A stretch of DNA of 64,000 bases from Streptomyces macrolidinus (GCF_023887685.1 NZ_JAMWMR010000018.1:1-64000), one strand, 5' to 3'. Positions 25,708 through 35,486 are shown, numbered from the stretch's first letter. The notes: generated by a model not told the origin, from the letters alone. Numbers and translations are program-made.

Positions 25708-26623
25708 AGCGGATCCTCGGGTCGAGTACGGCGTACAGCAGGTCGACGAGCAGGTTGGCGATCAGGAAGACGAGGACGAGGACGGTCACGAAGCCCACGA
25801 CGGTCTGGGTGTTCTGGCGCAGGATGCCCTGGTAGAGCTGGTAGCCGACGCCGTGGATGTTGAAGATCCGCTCGGTGACGATCGCGCCGCCCATGAGGGA
25901 GCCGATGTCGGTGCCGATGAAGGTGACGACGGGGATGAGCGAGTTGCGCAGCAGATGACGGGTGATCACCCGGCGGCGCGGCAGCCCCTTGGCGATGGCC
26001 GTGCGGACGTAGTCGGAGCGCTTGTTCTCGGCGATGGTGGTGCGGGTCAGCCGGGTGACGTAGGCGAGGGAGACCGAGGCGAGGACGAGCCCGGGGACGA
26101 TCAGTTCGCCGAGGGCGGCCTGCGGGGAGACCGAGGGCCGGATCACGCCCCAGCGGACGCCGAACAGGAGTTGGAGCAGCAGACCGGTGACGAAGGTCGG
26201 CACGGAGATGACGACGAGGGTGAGCAGCAGGACGGAGGTGTCCATGGGGTGCCCGCGGCGCAGCCCGGTGAGCACGCCGAGCGCGATCCCGATGACGATC
26301 TCGAAGGCGATGGCGACGAGGGTGAGCCGGATGGTGATCGGGAAGGCCGTCCCCATCAGCTCGGTGACGCGCTGTCCGTTGAAGGCGGTGCCGAAGTCGC
26401 CGGTGAAGACATGGCCCATGTAGGCCAGGTACTGCTGCCACACGGGCCGGTCGAGGCCGAACTCCCGGCGCAGCCGGGCCGCGGTGGCGGGGTCGCAGCG
26501 CCGCTCGCCGCACAGACCGGCGACGGGGTCGCCCATTACGTGCACCATGAGGAAGATGAGCAGGGTGGCGCCGAAGAAGACCGGGATCATCTGCAGCAGG
26601 CGCCTGATGACGTACCGTCCCAT
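25700..26623 (-). CDS. Dipeptide ABC transporter permease (DppB type, operon 1)
   Basis: This 307-residue permease begins MGRYVIRRLLQMIPVFFGAT, the standard DppB N-terminal helix. It has six helices and the EAA loop RTAIAKGLPRRRVITRHLLRN, ending DLLYAVLDPRIRYA. Unlike the two BldK-type DppB proteins in this window, its first periplasmic loop lacks the C-x-APC motif. It lies 33 nt after the binding-protein gene in the same transcript. Confidence 0.93.
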   Translation of the reverse strand: MGRYVIRRLLQMIPVFFGATLLIFLMVHVMGDPVAGLCGERRCDPATAARLRREFGLDRPVWQQYLAYMGHVFTGDFGTAFNGQRVTELMGTAFPITIRLTLVAIAFEIVIGIALGVLTGLRRGHPMDTSVLLLTLVVISVPTFVTGLLLQLLFGVRWGVIRPSVSPQAALGELIVPGLVLASVSLAYVTRLTRTTIAENKRSDYVRTAIAKGLPRRRVITRHLLRNSLIPVVTFIGTDIGSLMGGAIVTERIFNIHGVGYQLYQGILRQNTQTVVGFVTVLVLVFLIANLLVDLLYAVLDPRIRYA

Positions 26624-26656
26624 GGGGGCTCCGGGTGGTAGGGGCCGACGTGCGGC

Positions 26657-28273
26657 TCAGCCGACCTTGATCTCGTCGTAGACGGGCACGCTGAACGGGG
26701 TGAGGGCCACGTGGCTCAGGCGGTGGGAGTAGCCCGCGCTGCCGTTCTGGTACCAGAGCGGGATGGCTGCCATGTGGTCCCGTACGACGCCCTCGGCCCG
26801 CTGGAACAGCCGTACGGCCTTGGCCCGGTCGCTCTCCGCGTTGGCCTGGTCGACGAGCCGGTCGAAGTCCTTGTTGGACCACTGGCCGTCGTTGGAGGAG
26901 CCGCCCGAGTAGTAGAGCGGCTGGAGGAAGTTCTGGATGAGCGGGTAGTCCATCTGCCAGCCCGCCCGGAAGGGGCCCGGCATGCTGTGGCGGCCGAGCT
27001 GGTTGCGGAAGTCGGCGAAGGTGCCGACGGGGTTGCCGACGCAGGCGGTGTCGTCGCCGAGCGCGTTGTTGATGGAGTTGCAGACGGCGTCCACCCACTG
27101 CTTGTGGGAGCCGGTGTCCGCGTTGTAGGTGATGCGGACCTGTCCGCCGGGCAGTCCGCCGCCCTCCCGGACCAACTGCTTGGCCCGGCGCGGGTCGTGG
27201 ACGCAGGCCGCCGCGCACAGCCCCGCCTGGAAGCCGCCGGCCGCGCCGAGTACCGGGGAGGTCCAGTCACTGGCCGGGGTGCGGGTCCTGCGGAAGATGG
27301 TGCGGGTGATCAGGTCCCGGTCGATCGCCATGGACAGGCCGGTACGGACCTTGCGCATCCTGGGGCTGTTCCAACTCCGGTCGTAGAACGGGAAGGCGAG
27401 GGTCTGGATGATGCCTGCGGGGGTGTTGATGTAGCGGCCGTCGAGGTCCTTCCTGGCGAACTTGAGCTGGGTGGCGGGCACGTCGTCGACGAGGTCGAGG
27501 TTGCCGGCCAGGAGGTCGGTGTAGGCGGTGTTGCTGTCCGTGTAGACCTGGAGGTCCACGCCCTTGTTCCGCGCCTTGTCCGGCCCTTGGTATCCGCCCC
27601 ATCTGCGCAGGGCCATCTTGAAGCCCCTGGTGTACGAGACGATCCGGTAGGGGCCGTTGCCCACGGGCTTGCGCAGCCAGTCCTCGTGGTGGTCGAAGAA
27701 CGCTCTGGGCAACGGCGAGAAGGCGACGTAGCCGAGGGTGTCGGGGAACGTGGAGAACTTCTGGTTGAGCCGGACGGTGAAGGTACGGGGGCCGGTCACC
27801 CGGAGCCCGGAGAGGGTGTCGGCGGACTGGGTGCCGGTCTCGGGGTGCACCTTGTCGTAGCCCTCGATGTATCCGAAGAAGTACGCGTTCTTCTGGTTGT
27901 TCTTCAGGCTCGCGCCGTAGTTCCAGGCGTCGACGAACGAGCGGGCGGTGACGGGTTCACCGTTGCTGAACCGCCGGCCGTCCTTGACGGTGATGGTGAA
28001 GTTCCGCGCGTCGGAGGTGTCGATCCGCTCGGCGAGCATGTTCTCCGGGGCGGCGGTCCGCGGGTTGTAGCGCTTGAGCCCGCGGAAGATCATGTCGAGG
28101 ACCTTGCCGCCCTGGACCTCGTTGGTGTTGGCCGGTTCCAGCGGGTTCTGCGGATCGCCCCACGACGCGCTGAACACCCCGGGGGTGGTGCCCCCGCCCC
28201 CGCCGCACGCCGCCGCCGCGAGGACAACCGCCGCCGCGCCCGCCGCCCATCGGACGGGTCTGGCTCCACGCAT
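26657..28273 (-). CDS. Peptide-binding lipoprotein (DppA type, operon 1)
   Basis: This 538-residue family 5 extracellular solute-binding protein has a lipoprotein signal peptide (MRGARPVRWAAGAAAVVLAAAACGGGG). Cleavage before Cys in LAAAAC would anchor it to the outer face of the membrane. The N-terminal QNPLEPANTNEVQGGKVLDM and the SFVDAWNYGASLKNN segment are family hallmarks. It delivers di/oligopeptides to the permeases downstream. ATG at 28273 has GAGGAGG 8 nt upstream. It is the first gene of operon 1 (A-B-C-D-F) and is divergent from operon 2 across about 530 nt. Confidence 0.93.
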   Translation of the reverse strand: MRGARPVRWAAGAAAVVLAAAACGGGGGTTPGVFSASWGDPQNPLEPANTNEVQGGKVLDMIFRGLKRYNPRTAAPENMLAERIDTSDARNFTITVKDGRRFSNGEPVTARSFVDAWNYGASLKNNQKNAYFFGYIEGYDKVHPETGTQSADTLSGLRVTGPRTFTVRLNQKFSTFPDTLGYVAFSPLPRAFFDHHEDWLRKPVGNGPYRIVSYTRGFKMALRRWGGYQGPDKARNKGVDLQVYTDSNTAYTDLLAGNLDLVDDVPATQLKFARKDLDGRYINTPAGIIQTLAFPFYDRSWNSPRMRKVRTGLSMAIDRDLITRTIFRRTRTPASDWTSPVLGAAGGFQAGLCAAACVHDPRRAKQLVREGGGLPGGQVRITYNADTGSHKQWVDAVCNSINNALGDDTACVGNPVGTFADFRNQLGRHSMPGPFRAGWQMDYPLIQNFLQPLYYSGGSSNDGQWSNKDFDRLVDQANAESDRAKAVRLFQRAEGVVRDHMAAIPLWYQNGSAGYSHRLSHVALTPFSVPVYDEIKVG

Positions 28274-28805
28274 AGGGAGTGCCTCCTCGGAGTGCGCCGT
28301 TCGCCGTACCGCCAGCGCCGGAGCGCTGTCCGTATATCGGTCAATATCAGCGATCGAGGGGCATCACACTGATGCGCACCATCCACCGAGATCACGTCAT
28401 TCGGATGGGGCATGCACGAGGGGGTCTAAAAGATCTTGACTGCGGATGGCTCCGGATGGCCCGCGACCCACAACGGATCGCGTCACGGCAAAGCAATAGA
28501 TCTCCGCCTATCCGCGCCGAACCGTTGATTTGCGAACCCTTGATGTACGCATTTCGACACTCGCCTATCCGCATATCGAACTCCTTGTCCGATTGGCCCG
28601 ATTGGTCGAGTTGAGGACACAGATCGATCACAACGTGCTACCCGCGTAGCTACGGAAAGGTCAAGTCCAAGCAAAGAACACAAAGAGAAGCCCAAGTCGG
28701 CTGAGAATTTATTGACCTTGAATGAATTGCGTTGAAAAAGTCCGGCGTAGCCCGTAGGGGAGTGCCCTGCGGAGTCATCAGACCCTCCCTTGGGCCAGGA
28801 GCACC
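28274..28805. promoter_or_regulatory. AT-rich divergent regulatory region between peptide operons 1 and 2
   Basis: This 532-nt region has no credible gene. Its middle is unusually AT-rich: the 60 nt at 28681-28740 hold 24 G+C (40%), against roughly 70% elsewhere. It contains the 11-mer CGCCTATCCGC twice (28505 and 28562) and tandem GATTGG units near 28590. It must hold the promoters of both divergent operons and looks like a protein-binding region, for example for Lsr2-type silencers, which is an inference. Confidence 0.6.
28732..28760 (+). promoter_or_regulatory. Candidate promoter of peptide operon 2
   Basis: TTGAAA (28732-28737) and TAGGGG (28755-28760) are separated by 17 nt. The start would be near 28766, about 40 nt before the first gene. 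The -10 is weak, suggesting an activator. Confidence 0.4.
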
Positions 28806-29834
28806 ATGACCACCCCTACTCCATCCTCGGCCGCACCTCTTGAGGTGACCGACGAGAACGCCGAGAAGCCGAGCACTTCTGACGGCCCGAAGGACACCGC
28901 GACCAGGTCTCCGGGGCAGCTCGCATGGCTCCGTTTCAAGCGGGACCGCACGGGCGTCGTTTCGGCGATCATCGTGATCTGCTTCTTCGTCCTCGGTCTC
29001 TGCGCGCCGCTCATAGCGAAGATCTACGGCAAGGACCCGTACACGAACTACGGCGTCGACGACCCCAGCCTGCTGGGCGACAACGGCCTCCCGGCGAAGC
29101 CCAACGGCGGCATCAGCAGCGACTTCTGGTTCGGTATCGACCCGCAGCTCGGCCGTGACGTCTTCACGTTCCTCTGGTACTCGATCCGCAACTCGCTGCT
29201 GCTCGCCACCGGCATCACCGTCCTCGCCATGATCGTCGGCGTGGTGATCGGCGTGACCGCGGGCTATGTGGGCGGCAAGACGGACTGGCTCCTCGGCCGC
29301 GTCATGGACATCCTGCTCGCCTTCCCGCAGCAGCTCTTCTTCGTGGCCTTCACCCCGGTGGTCCTGGCGCTGTTCGTGGGCGACAACGAGAACACGCCCA
29401 CCTCGCTCATCGTGGCGTCCCTGATCCTGCTGCTCGTCGTCTTCGGCTGGGCCTCCGTCGCCCGACTGCTGCGCGGCCAGGTACTGGCCCTGCGCGAACG
29501 GGAGTACGTGGAGGCCGCCAAGGTCACGGGAGCGTCTCCGGCCCGCATCATCTTCAAGGAACTGCTGCCCAACCTGTGGACGCCGATCCTGATCCAGGGC
29601 ACCCTCATGCTGCCGATGATGGTCTCCACGGAAGCGGGTCTCGCGTACCTCGGTGTCGGTCTTCAGGACCCGACCCCCGACTGGGGCGTCATGATCGGGT
29701 ACGCCGCCCAGTGGTACCAGGACGACATCACGCTGCTGATGTTCCCCGGCCTCGCGATGGTGATCTTCGTCCTGGCGTTCAACCTCCTCGGTGACTCGGT
29801 ACGCGACGCGCTCGACCCGAAGACCAAGCGCTGA
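28806..29834 (+). CDS. BldK-type peptide permease, DppC class (operon 2)
   Basis: This 342-residue permease has a charged, disordered N-terminal tail of about 45 residues, then LRFKRDRTGVVSA and six helices. The EAA loop is EYVEAAKVTGASPARIIFKELLPN, and the C-terminus is GDSVRDALDPKTKR. It shares the FKRDR-x-GVVSA and KIYGKDP stretches with the first gene of the bldK-like operon at 43352, and not with operon 1. ATG at 28806 follows CCAGGAG. First gene of a five-gene operon (C-A-B-D-F), an order characteristic of bldK. Confidence 0.92.
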   Translation: MTTPTPSSAAPLEVTDENAEKPSTSDGPKDTATRSPGQLAWLRFKRDRTGVVSAIIVICFFVLGLCAPLIAKIYGKDPYTNYGVDDPSLLGDNGLPAKPNGGISSDFWFGIDPQLGRDVFTFLWYSIRNSLLLATGITVLAMIVGVVIGVTAGYVGGKTDWLLGRVMDILLAFPQQLFFVAFTPVVLALFVGDNENTPTSLIVASLILLLVVFGWASVARLLRGQVLALREREYVEAAKVTGASPARIIFKELLPNLWTPILIQGTLMLPMMVSTEAGLAYLGVGLQDPTPDWGVMIGYAAQWYQDDITLLMFPGLAMVIFVLAFNLLGDSVRDALDPKTKR

Positions 29835-29912
29835 CTCCGAACCCCTTCGGGATCACGGCAATGTCGCCGAGGTACCGGACCACCTCATCAACCCACTTCA
29901 AGGCAGGATGCG

Positions 29913-31679
29913 ATGTCCTTCTCGCGCAGAAACTTCCTGATCGCCACCGGCGTCGCCGCCGCGTCGAGCACCGTGCTGAGCGCGTGCAGCAGCGGTAGCT
30001 CCAACAGCGGCAACAGCAACGGCGGCAAGCACGACGCGGCCAAGGCCAACACGATCACGATCAAGGTCGGCACCGCGGAGGACTCCAAGGGCCCGGCTCC
30101 GGAGGTCTCCGGCGCCAAGAAGGGCGGCAAGGTCTACCTGCTGAACGACGACGACTTCTCGCACCTCGACCCGCAGCGCATCTACTACGCGTGGAACTCG
30201 CTCGTCGAGGTCGTCCTCGCCCGCACCCTGACCGGTTACAAGATCGGCGACGACGGCTCGATGACCCTCGTCGGCGACCTCGCGGTCGACACGGGCGTCA
30301 TGAAGGACGAGGGCAAGACCTGGACCTTCACCCTGAAGGACGGCATCAAGTGGGAGGACGGCTCCGACATAACGGTCGATGACGTCCGCCACGGCATGGA
30401 GCGCGGCTTCGCCGACTTCACCACCGAGGGCGCCACCTACGCCCAGGTGTGGCTGACGGGCTCCGAGGAGCCCCGCAAGTCCTACTCGGGTCCGTACAAG
30501 GGCAAGCACCTGAAGTCGATCGAGACGAGCGGGAAGAGCATCACCTTCCACCTCGCCGAGGCGCGCCCGGACTTCAACTACGTCCTCGCCATGCACTCGT
30601 ACGCGCCGGTCCCGGTGAAGCACGACACCAAGCAGGCCTACGACAAGAAGCCGTTCTCCAGCGGTCCTTACAAGGTCAAGTCGCACACCACCGACAAGTC
30701 GATGGTGCTGGTCCGCAACGAGCACTGGGACCCGAACACGGACCCGATCCGCAACGCCTACCCGGACGAGTTCGACTTCACCTTCGGCATCGAGGCGGAG
30801 ACCGCCATCGACCGCCTCATCGCCGACACGGGCAACGACCAGTACGCCGTCTCCTGGCGCACGATCCCGCAGAGCAAGATCCAGCAGGCCACCACCAAGG
30901 CCAAGGACCGCACCTTCACGGCTCTGGGCAGCGGCACCAGCGTCTACTGGATCAACCAGACCCGCGTCACGGACATGAGCGTCCGCGAGGCCATCATCCG
31001 TGCCTGGCCGACCGCCGGTATCCGCAGGCTCCAGGGCGGCGAGAACCGCGGTGACTACGCGACCGGCTTCATGAGCCCGCTCGTGGCCGGTTACAAGTCG
31101 CAGGACGTCTGGGGCAAGCTGAAGAAGCCCGAGGGCGACCCGGCGAAGGCGAAGGAAGTCCTGAAGAAGGCCGGCAAGCTCGGCACCAAGGTCGTCTACG
31201 CGTACCAGAACGACCCGGTCAACGCCAAGGTCAAGGTCGTCATCGAGAACGCCCTGACGAAGGCCGGCTTCGAGTTCGTCGGCAAGCCGCTCGACTCCAC
31301 CACGTTCTACGACCAGATCGGCATGGTCGACAACCCGTACGACGTGTACTGGGGCGGCTGGTCCGCCGACTGGCCGACCGGTTACTCGGACTTCATGCCG
31401 TGCTTCCACAGCTCCAAGGTCGTGGACCAGGGCAACAACTACTCGCACCTCAAGAACAAGGACGTGGACGCCGCCATCAAGGCCGCCACGGAGGAGGTCG
31501 ACCAGACCAAGGCCAACGACATGTGGGCCGCGATCGACAAGCAGGTCACGGAGCTGGGCGCGTTCATCCCCGACGTGTACATGCGCCGCATCTACATGCA
31601 CGGTTCGAAGCTCGGCAACGTGAAGATGGACCCGAACTTCGACGGTTGCATGCTCTACAAGATGTACGTCAAGGCCTGA
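29913..31679 (+). CDS. Peptide-binding Tat lipoprotein (operon 2)
   Basis: This 588-residue family 5 binding protein has a twin-arginine motif (SRRNFLI) and a lipobox ending LSAC, so it is exported folded and lipid-anchored. After a Ser/Gly/Asn-rich tether the mature fold begins GGKVYLLNDDDFSHLDPQ. It contains DDVRHGMERGF and SSGPYKVKSHTTDKSMVLVR, as in BldKB-type proteins. Overall it has diverged from the binding protein at 41409, although the partner ATPases are nearly the same, so a different ligand is likely. It is Lys-rich with strongly preferred codons (AAG, AAC, GGC), suggesting high expression. ATG at 29913 follows AAGGCAGG. Confidence 0.92.
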   Translation: MSFSRRNFLIATGVAAASSTVLSACSSGSSNSGNSNGGKHDAAKANTITIKVGTAEDSKGPAPEVSGAKKGGKVYLLNDDDFSHLDPQRIYYAWNSLVEVVLARTLTGYKIGDDGSMTLVGDLAVDTGVMKDEGKTWTFTLKDGIKWEDGSDITVDDVRHGMERGFADFTTEGATYAQVWLTGSEEPRKSYSGPYKGKHLKSIETSGKSITFHLAEARPDFNYVLAMHSYAPVPVKHDTKQAYDKKPFSSGPYKVKSHTTDKSMVLVRNEHWDPNTDPIRNAYPDEFDFTFGIEAETAIDRLIADTGNDQYAVSWRTIPQSKIQQATTKAKDRTFTALGSGTSVYWINQTRVTDMSVREAIIRAWPTAGIRRLQGGENRGDYATGFMSPLVAGYKSQDVWGKLKKPEGDPAKAKEVLKKAGKLGTKVVYAYQNDPVNAKVKVVIENALTKAGFEFVGKPLDSTTFYDQIGMVDNPYDVYWGGWSADWPTGYSDFMPCFHSSKVVDQGNNYSHLKNKDVDAAIKAATEEVDQTKANDMWAAIDKQVTELGAFIPDVYMRRIYMHGSKLGNVKMDPNFDGCMLYKMYVKA

Positions 31680-31798
31680 TCCGTCACTGAGCGGTGGGGC
31701 GGCTGCGGCCGCCCCGCCCTCGGCTCGTCCACCGGGCCTCCGGTCACCCCCGGCCCGGCCCGTTCCGTACGACGGCCCTCCCAGGAAAGCCAACCCCC

Positions 31799-32779
31799 AT
31801 GCTTCGCTTCCTCGTTCGCCGACTCCTCGGCGCCGCGGTCACGTTGTTGATCATCAGCGCGATCACGTTCATGCTCTTCTACGCGGTGCCGCGCGACCCG
31901 GCCCGGATGGCCTGCGGCAAGGTCTGCACGCCGGACACGCTGGAACTGATCCGGCACAACATGGGGATCGATGACCCGCTGCCGCAGCAGTACTGGAACT
32001 GGCTGTCGGGCATCTTCGTGGGCCGCGACTACACGGGCATCGGCAACTGCAACGCCCCGTGCCTCGGCTACTCGTTCGTCAACCACGAGTCGGTCCTCGG
32101 CACGGTCAAGGACCGCTTCCCGACGACGGCCTCCCTCGCCCTCGGCTCCTCGGTCGTCTTCCTCATCTTCGGTATCGGCACCGGCATGCTCGCCGCCGTG
32201 AAGCAGGGCAAGGCCCTCGACAAGATCGCCAGCTCCGCTTCGCTGGTCGCCTCGTCGATGCAGATCTACTTCGTCGGCCCGGTCGCCCTCTACCTGCTCG
32301 TGTACCAGACGCACCTGCTCGACCAGCCCGCGTACACCCCGTTCACCGAGAACCCGGCCGCCTGGTTCACCGGTCTGCTCGTGCCCTGGCTGGTCCTGGC
32401 GCTGATCTGGACCGCCAACTACACCCGTATGACCCGCTCCCAGATGGTCGAGACACTCAGCGAGGACTACGTCCGCACGGCCCGTGCCAAGGGCCTCTCG
32501 CAGCGCACCGTCTTCTTCCGCTTCGCCTGGCGCGGCGCGATGGGTCCGCTCGTCACCATCTTCGGTATCGACATGGGTGTGCTGCTCGGCGGCGCGATGA
32601 TCACCGAGAAGACCTTCAGCCTCCAGGGTCTCGGCATGCTCGCCGTGAAGTCCGTGATCAACAACGACCTCCCGATGCTCCTCGGCGTCATGATCGTCAC
32701 CGCGGCCTTCGTGGTGCTGGCCAACATCGTCGTCGACGCGGTCTACGCCATGATCGACCCGCGGATCCGGCTCGCCTGA
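31799..32779 (+). CDS. BldK-type peptide permease, DppB class (operon 2)
   Basis: This 326-residue permease begins MLRFLVRRLLGAAVTLLIIS. The first extracytoplasmic loop has CGKVCTP and NCNAPCLGYS, four cysteines in a pattern shared with the DppB-type protein at 40338 and absent from operon 1. Five more helices and the EAA loop (VRTARAKGLSQRTVFFRFAWRG) follow, with the usual YAMIDPRIRLA end. ATG at 31799 is chosen over the frame limit at 31694 because it begins the conserved helix and follows AGGAAAG. Confidence 0.92.
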   Translation: MLRFLVRRLLGAAVTLLIISAITFMLFYAVPRDPARMACGKVCTPDTLELIRHNMGIDDPLPQQYWNWLSGIFVGRDYTGIGNCNAPCLGYSFVNHESVLGTVKDRFPTTASLALGSSVVFLIFGIGTGMLAAVKQGKALDKIASSASLVASSMQIYFVGPVALYLLVYQTHLLDQPAYTPFTENPAAWFTGLLVPWLVLALIWTANYTRMTRSQMVETLSEDYVRTARAKGLSQRTVFFRFAWRGAMGPLVTIFGIDMGVLLGGAMITEKTFSLQGLGMLAVKSVINNDLPMLLGVMIVTAAFVVLANIVVDAVYAMIDPRIRLA

Positions 32780-32831
32780 CCCCGCACGCCCCCACCAGCT
32801 ACCCCGCATCACCCCCTTCTGGAGCGTCCCC

Positions 32832-33869
32832 GTGACGAGCACCGATCAGCAGCCCTTCCTGTCCGTCAAGGATCTGAAGGTGCACTTCTCGACCGAGGAC
32901 GGCATCGTCAAGGCCGTCGATGGTCTCTCCTTCGACCTCGCACGCGGCAAGACGCTGGGCATCGTGGGTGAGTCGGGGTCCGGCAAGTCGGTCACCAACC
33001 TGACCATCCTGGGCCTGCACAACCCGGACAGCACCGAGGTCGAGGGCTCCATCACGCTCGACGGCCAGGAGCTGAACGGGGCCTCGGAGTCGACCCTGGA
33101 GAAGCTCCGCGGCAACAAGATGGCGATGATCTTCCAGGACGCCCTGGCCTCGCTGTCGCCGTACCACACCATCGGCCGGCAGATCGGCGAGACGTACCGC
33201 AAGCACACCGGTGCCTCCAAGCAGGAGGCGCGGGTGCGGGCGATCGAGATGCTGCGCCGCGTGGGCATCCCCCAGCCGGACCGTCGCGTCGACGACTACC
33301 CGCACCAGTTCTCCGGCGGTATGCGCCAGCGCGCGATGATCGCCATGGCGCTGGTCTGCGACCCCGAACTCCTGATCGCCGACGAGCCGACCACCGCGCT
33401 CGACGTGACCGTGCAGGCCCAGATCATGGACCTGCTCAAGGACCTCCAGCAGGAGTTCGGCACCTCGATCATCTTCATCACCCACGACCTGGGTGTGATC
33501 GCGGACATCGCGGACGACGTGCTGGTGATGTACGGCGGCCGGTGCGTGGAGCGCGGCCCGAAGGAAGAGGTGCTGCGCACCCCGCAACACCCCTACACCT
33601 GGGGCCTGCTGGGCTCCATGCCGACCCTGGACGGCCCGGTCGACGTGCCGCTCACCCCGATCCCGGGCTCGCCGCCGTCGCTGCTGAACCCGCCGTCCGG
33701 CTGCCGCTTCCACCCGCGCTGCGCCTTCGCGAACAAGGTCGACGGCAACCGCTGTGCGACCGAGTCTCCCGTGCTGGAGATCGTGGACGGCCGGGGCAAC
33801 GCCTGCCACCTGACCGACGAACAGCGCCGCGAGTTCCTCGCCGACCTTGCCGCCAGCAAGGCCAACTGA
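32832..33869 (+). CDS. Peptide ABC transporter ATPase, DppD class (operon 2)
   Basis: This 345-residue ATPase has Walker [10 protein letters not shown], signature [10 protein letters not shown], Walker [15 protein letters not shown] and the C-terminal [11 protein letters not shown] cysteine block. It is very similar along its whole length to the ATPase at 39276, including LTILGLHNP and [15 protein letters not shown] at 32832 is the start, 52 nt after the permease stop. Fourth gene of operon 2. Confidence 0.93.
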   Translation: MTSTDQQPFLSVKDLKVHFSTEDGIVKAVDGLSFDLARGKTLGIVGESGSGKSVTNLTILGLHNPDSTEVEGSITLDGQELNGASESTLEKLRGNKMAMIFQDALASLSPYHTIGRQIGETYRKHTGASKQEARVRAIEMLRRVGIPQPDRRVDDYPHQFSGGMRQRAMIAMALVCDPELLIADEPTTALDVTVQAQIMDLLKDLQQEFGTSIIFITHDLGVIADIADDVLVMYGGRCVERGPKEEVLRTPQHPYTWGLLGSMPTLDGPVDVPLTPIPGSPPSLLNPPSGCRFHPRCAFANKVDGNRCATESPVLEIVDGRGNACHLTDEQRREFLADLAASKAN

Positions 33870-33895
33870 CGTACAAGAGACGGGATTTCACCACC

Positions 33896-34939
33896 ATGAG
33901 CAGCACCTCTCCCCTCCTGGACGTCTCCGGGCTGACCAAGCACTTCCCGATCAAGGGCGGCTTCCCGATCCGCCGTACGGTCGGCGCGGTGCAGGCGGTC
34001 GACGGGCTGGACTTCCAGGTCGCCGAGGGCGAAAGCCTGGGCCTGGTCGGCGAGTCCGGCTGTGGCAAGTCCACGACCGGCCGTCTGATCACCCGGCTCC
34101 TGGAGCCCACGGGCGGCACGATCTCCTACCGCGGCCAGGACATCACCCACGCGAGCCGCAGGCAGTTGGCGCCGATCCGGTCCGAGATCCAGATGATCTT
34201 CCAGGACCCGTACGCCTCGCTGAACCCGCGCCAGACGGTCGGCAAGATCATCTCCGGCCCGATGGAGATCAACAACATCAATCCGGCGGGTGGCCGCGAG
34301 AAGCGCGTCCGCGAGCTGCTGGAGATCGTGGGTCTGAACCCCGAGCACTACAACCGCTTCCCGCACGAGTTCTCCGGCGGTCAGCGTCAGCGCATCGGCG
34401 TGGCCCGCGCGTTGGCCCTGGAGCCGAAGCTGATCGTGGCGGACGAGCCGGTCTCGGCGCTGGACGTCTCCATCCAGGCGCAGGTCGTGAACCTGCTCCA
34501 GCAGGTCCAGAAGGACCTGGGCATCGCGTTCGTCTTCATCGCCCACGACCTGGCGATCGTCCGCCACTTCTCGCAGCGCGTCGCGGTCATGTACCTCGGC
34601 AAGATCGTGGAGATCGCCGACCGCGACGACCTGTACGGCAACCCGCGCCACCCGTACACCCGCGCGCTGCTCTCCGCGGTGCCCGAGGCCACGGTGGACG
34701 ACACGCCGCGCGAGCGGATCCGCCTGGAAGGCGACGTACCGTCCCCCATCTCCCCGCCGTCGGGCTGCCGCTTCCGCACCCGCTGCTGGAAGGCGACGGA
34801 GAAGTGCGCGTCGGAGGCGCCGCCGCTGGTGCAGGTGGAGGGCAACAAGGCGGGCCACCTGACGGCGTGCCACTTCCCCGAGACGCAGGAGACGGTCCCG
34901 GCTCCGCGCCTCTCCAAGGACCCCGAGACCGCGGCCTGA
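33896..34939 (+). CDS. Peptide ABC transporter ATPase, DppF class (operon 2)
   Basis: This 347-residue ATPase has Walker [10 protein letters not shown], signature [10 protein letters not shown], Walker [14 protein letters not shown] and the C-terminal [14 protein letters not shown] motif. Long exact stretches are shared with the ATPase at 38076, such as [17 protein letters not shown] and [19 protein letters not shown], pointing to a recent common origin or gene conversion. ATG at 33896 is chosen; the longer frame to 33542 runs inside the preceding gene. It is followed by a terminator hairpin at 35027. Confidence 0.93.
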   Translation: MSSTSPLLDVSGLTKHFPIKGGFPIRRTVGAVQAVDGLDFQVAEGESLGLVGESGCGKSTTGRLITRLLEPTGGTISYRGQDITHASRRQLAPIRSEIQMIFQDPYASLNPRQTVGKIISGPMEINNINPAGGREKRVRELLEIVGLNPEHYNRFPHEFSGGQRQRIGVARALALEPKLIVADEPVSALDVSIQAQVVNLLQQVQKDLGIAFVFIAHDLAIVRHFSQRVAVMYLGKIVEIADRDDLYGNPRHPYTRALLSAVPEATVDDTPRERIRLEGDVPSPISPPSGCRFRTRCWKATEKCASEAPPLVQVEGNKAGHLTACHFPETQETVPAPRLSKDPETAA

Positions 34940-35026
34940 CACACCCCTTTCCGTCAGCCGCGGCCAACGGAGCCCGACCTTCACAGGCCCCTTGACCCGA
35001 GCCCCGAACGTCCGGTTCCCGGGGAC

Positions 35027-35061
35027 GAAGGCCCGTATCGCTCTGCGGTACGGGCCTTCGC
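35027..35061 (+). terminator. Terminator of peptide operon 2
   Basis: A perfect 12-bp stem (CGAAGGCCCGTA with TACGGGCCTTCG) encloses an 11-nt loop, about 90 nt after the last stop codon of operon 2. It is also just beyond the stop of the convergent ATPase gene at 35085. Confidence 0.7.
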
Positions 35062-35084
35062 CATGTCCCAGGGCGACGGACGGG

Positions 35085-35486
35085 TCACGCCCCCAGCGTG
35101 CACCAAACGTACTTCCCCTCATCCCCGAACCGGGCGGACGGCTCCCACCCCCAGACGTCCGCACAGGCCCCCACGAGCCCCAGCCCCCGCCCCTCCTCGG
35201 CCTCCGGCTCCTGCCCCAACGGAGTCGGCGGCTCGGGCGGCGCGGGGTCGGTGTCCCAGGCCCCGATCCACACGACCCCCTGCGGGGTACGCCGAACCCG
35301 AAGCGCGGCGGGCCCCTTGGTGTGCCGCACGGCATTGGACACCAACTCGGCGGCGAGCAACTCCGCGGTGTCCACGAGACCGATCAGACCGTGCAGGGTC
35401 AGGATGAGGCGCAGGGTGCGACGGCAGACGGTCACCGCTCTGAGGTCGTTCGGGATGTAGAGGGTGTAGTCCCAGGTTTCGGGCAT
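35085..35486 (-). CDS. RsbW-like ATP-binding regulatory protein
   Basis: This 133-residue HATPase_c protein has N-box ELVSNAVRHTKG, G-box GAWDTDPAPPEPP and a glycine-rich EEGRGLGLVGACADVWG. It has no histidine phosphoacceptor. It is divergent from the Xre/DUF5753 regulator at 35690 across about 200 nt, the same layout as at 17.7-18.4 kb. ATG at 35486. Function as an anti-sigma-like or partner-binding ATPase is inferred from the fold. Confidence 0.85.
   Translation of the reverse strand: MPETWDYTLYIPNDLRAVTVCRRTLRLILTLHGLIGLVDTAELLAAELVSNAVRHTKGPAALRVRRTPQGVVWIGAWDTDPAPPEPPTPLGQEPEAEEGRGLGLVGACADVWGWEPSARFGDEGKYVWCTLGA

Noticed and set aside
22715-28273. Operon 1 as bldK
   Set aside because: Its order is A-B-C-D-F and its DppB lacks the four-cysteine loop. 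The operon next to typA fits bldK better.
22678-28343. 13-nt match (CGTATATCGGTCA) at both ends of peptide operon 1
   Set aside because: The sites are at 22678 and 28331. One match of this length is not significant in 64 kb by eye, and the downstream copy follows the operon, where a shared operator makes little sense.
28392-28631. 79-residue minus-strand ORF in the AT-rich region
   Set aside because: It has no ribosome site and a composition set by low GC. It lies where both divergent operons need their promoters.
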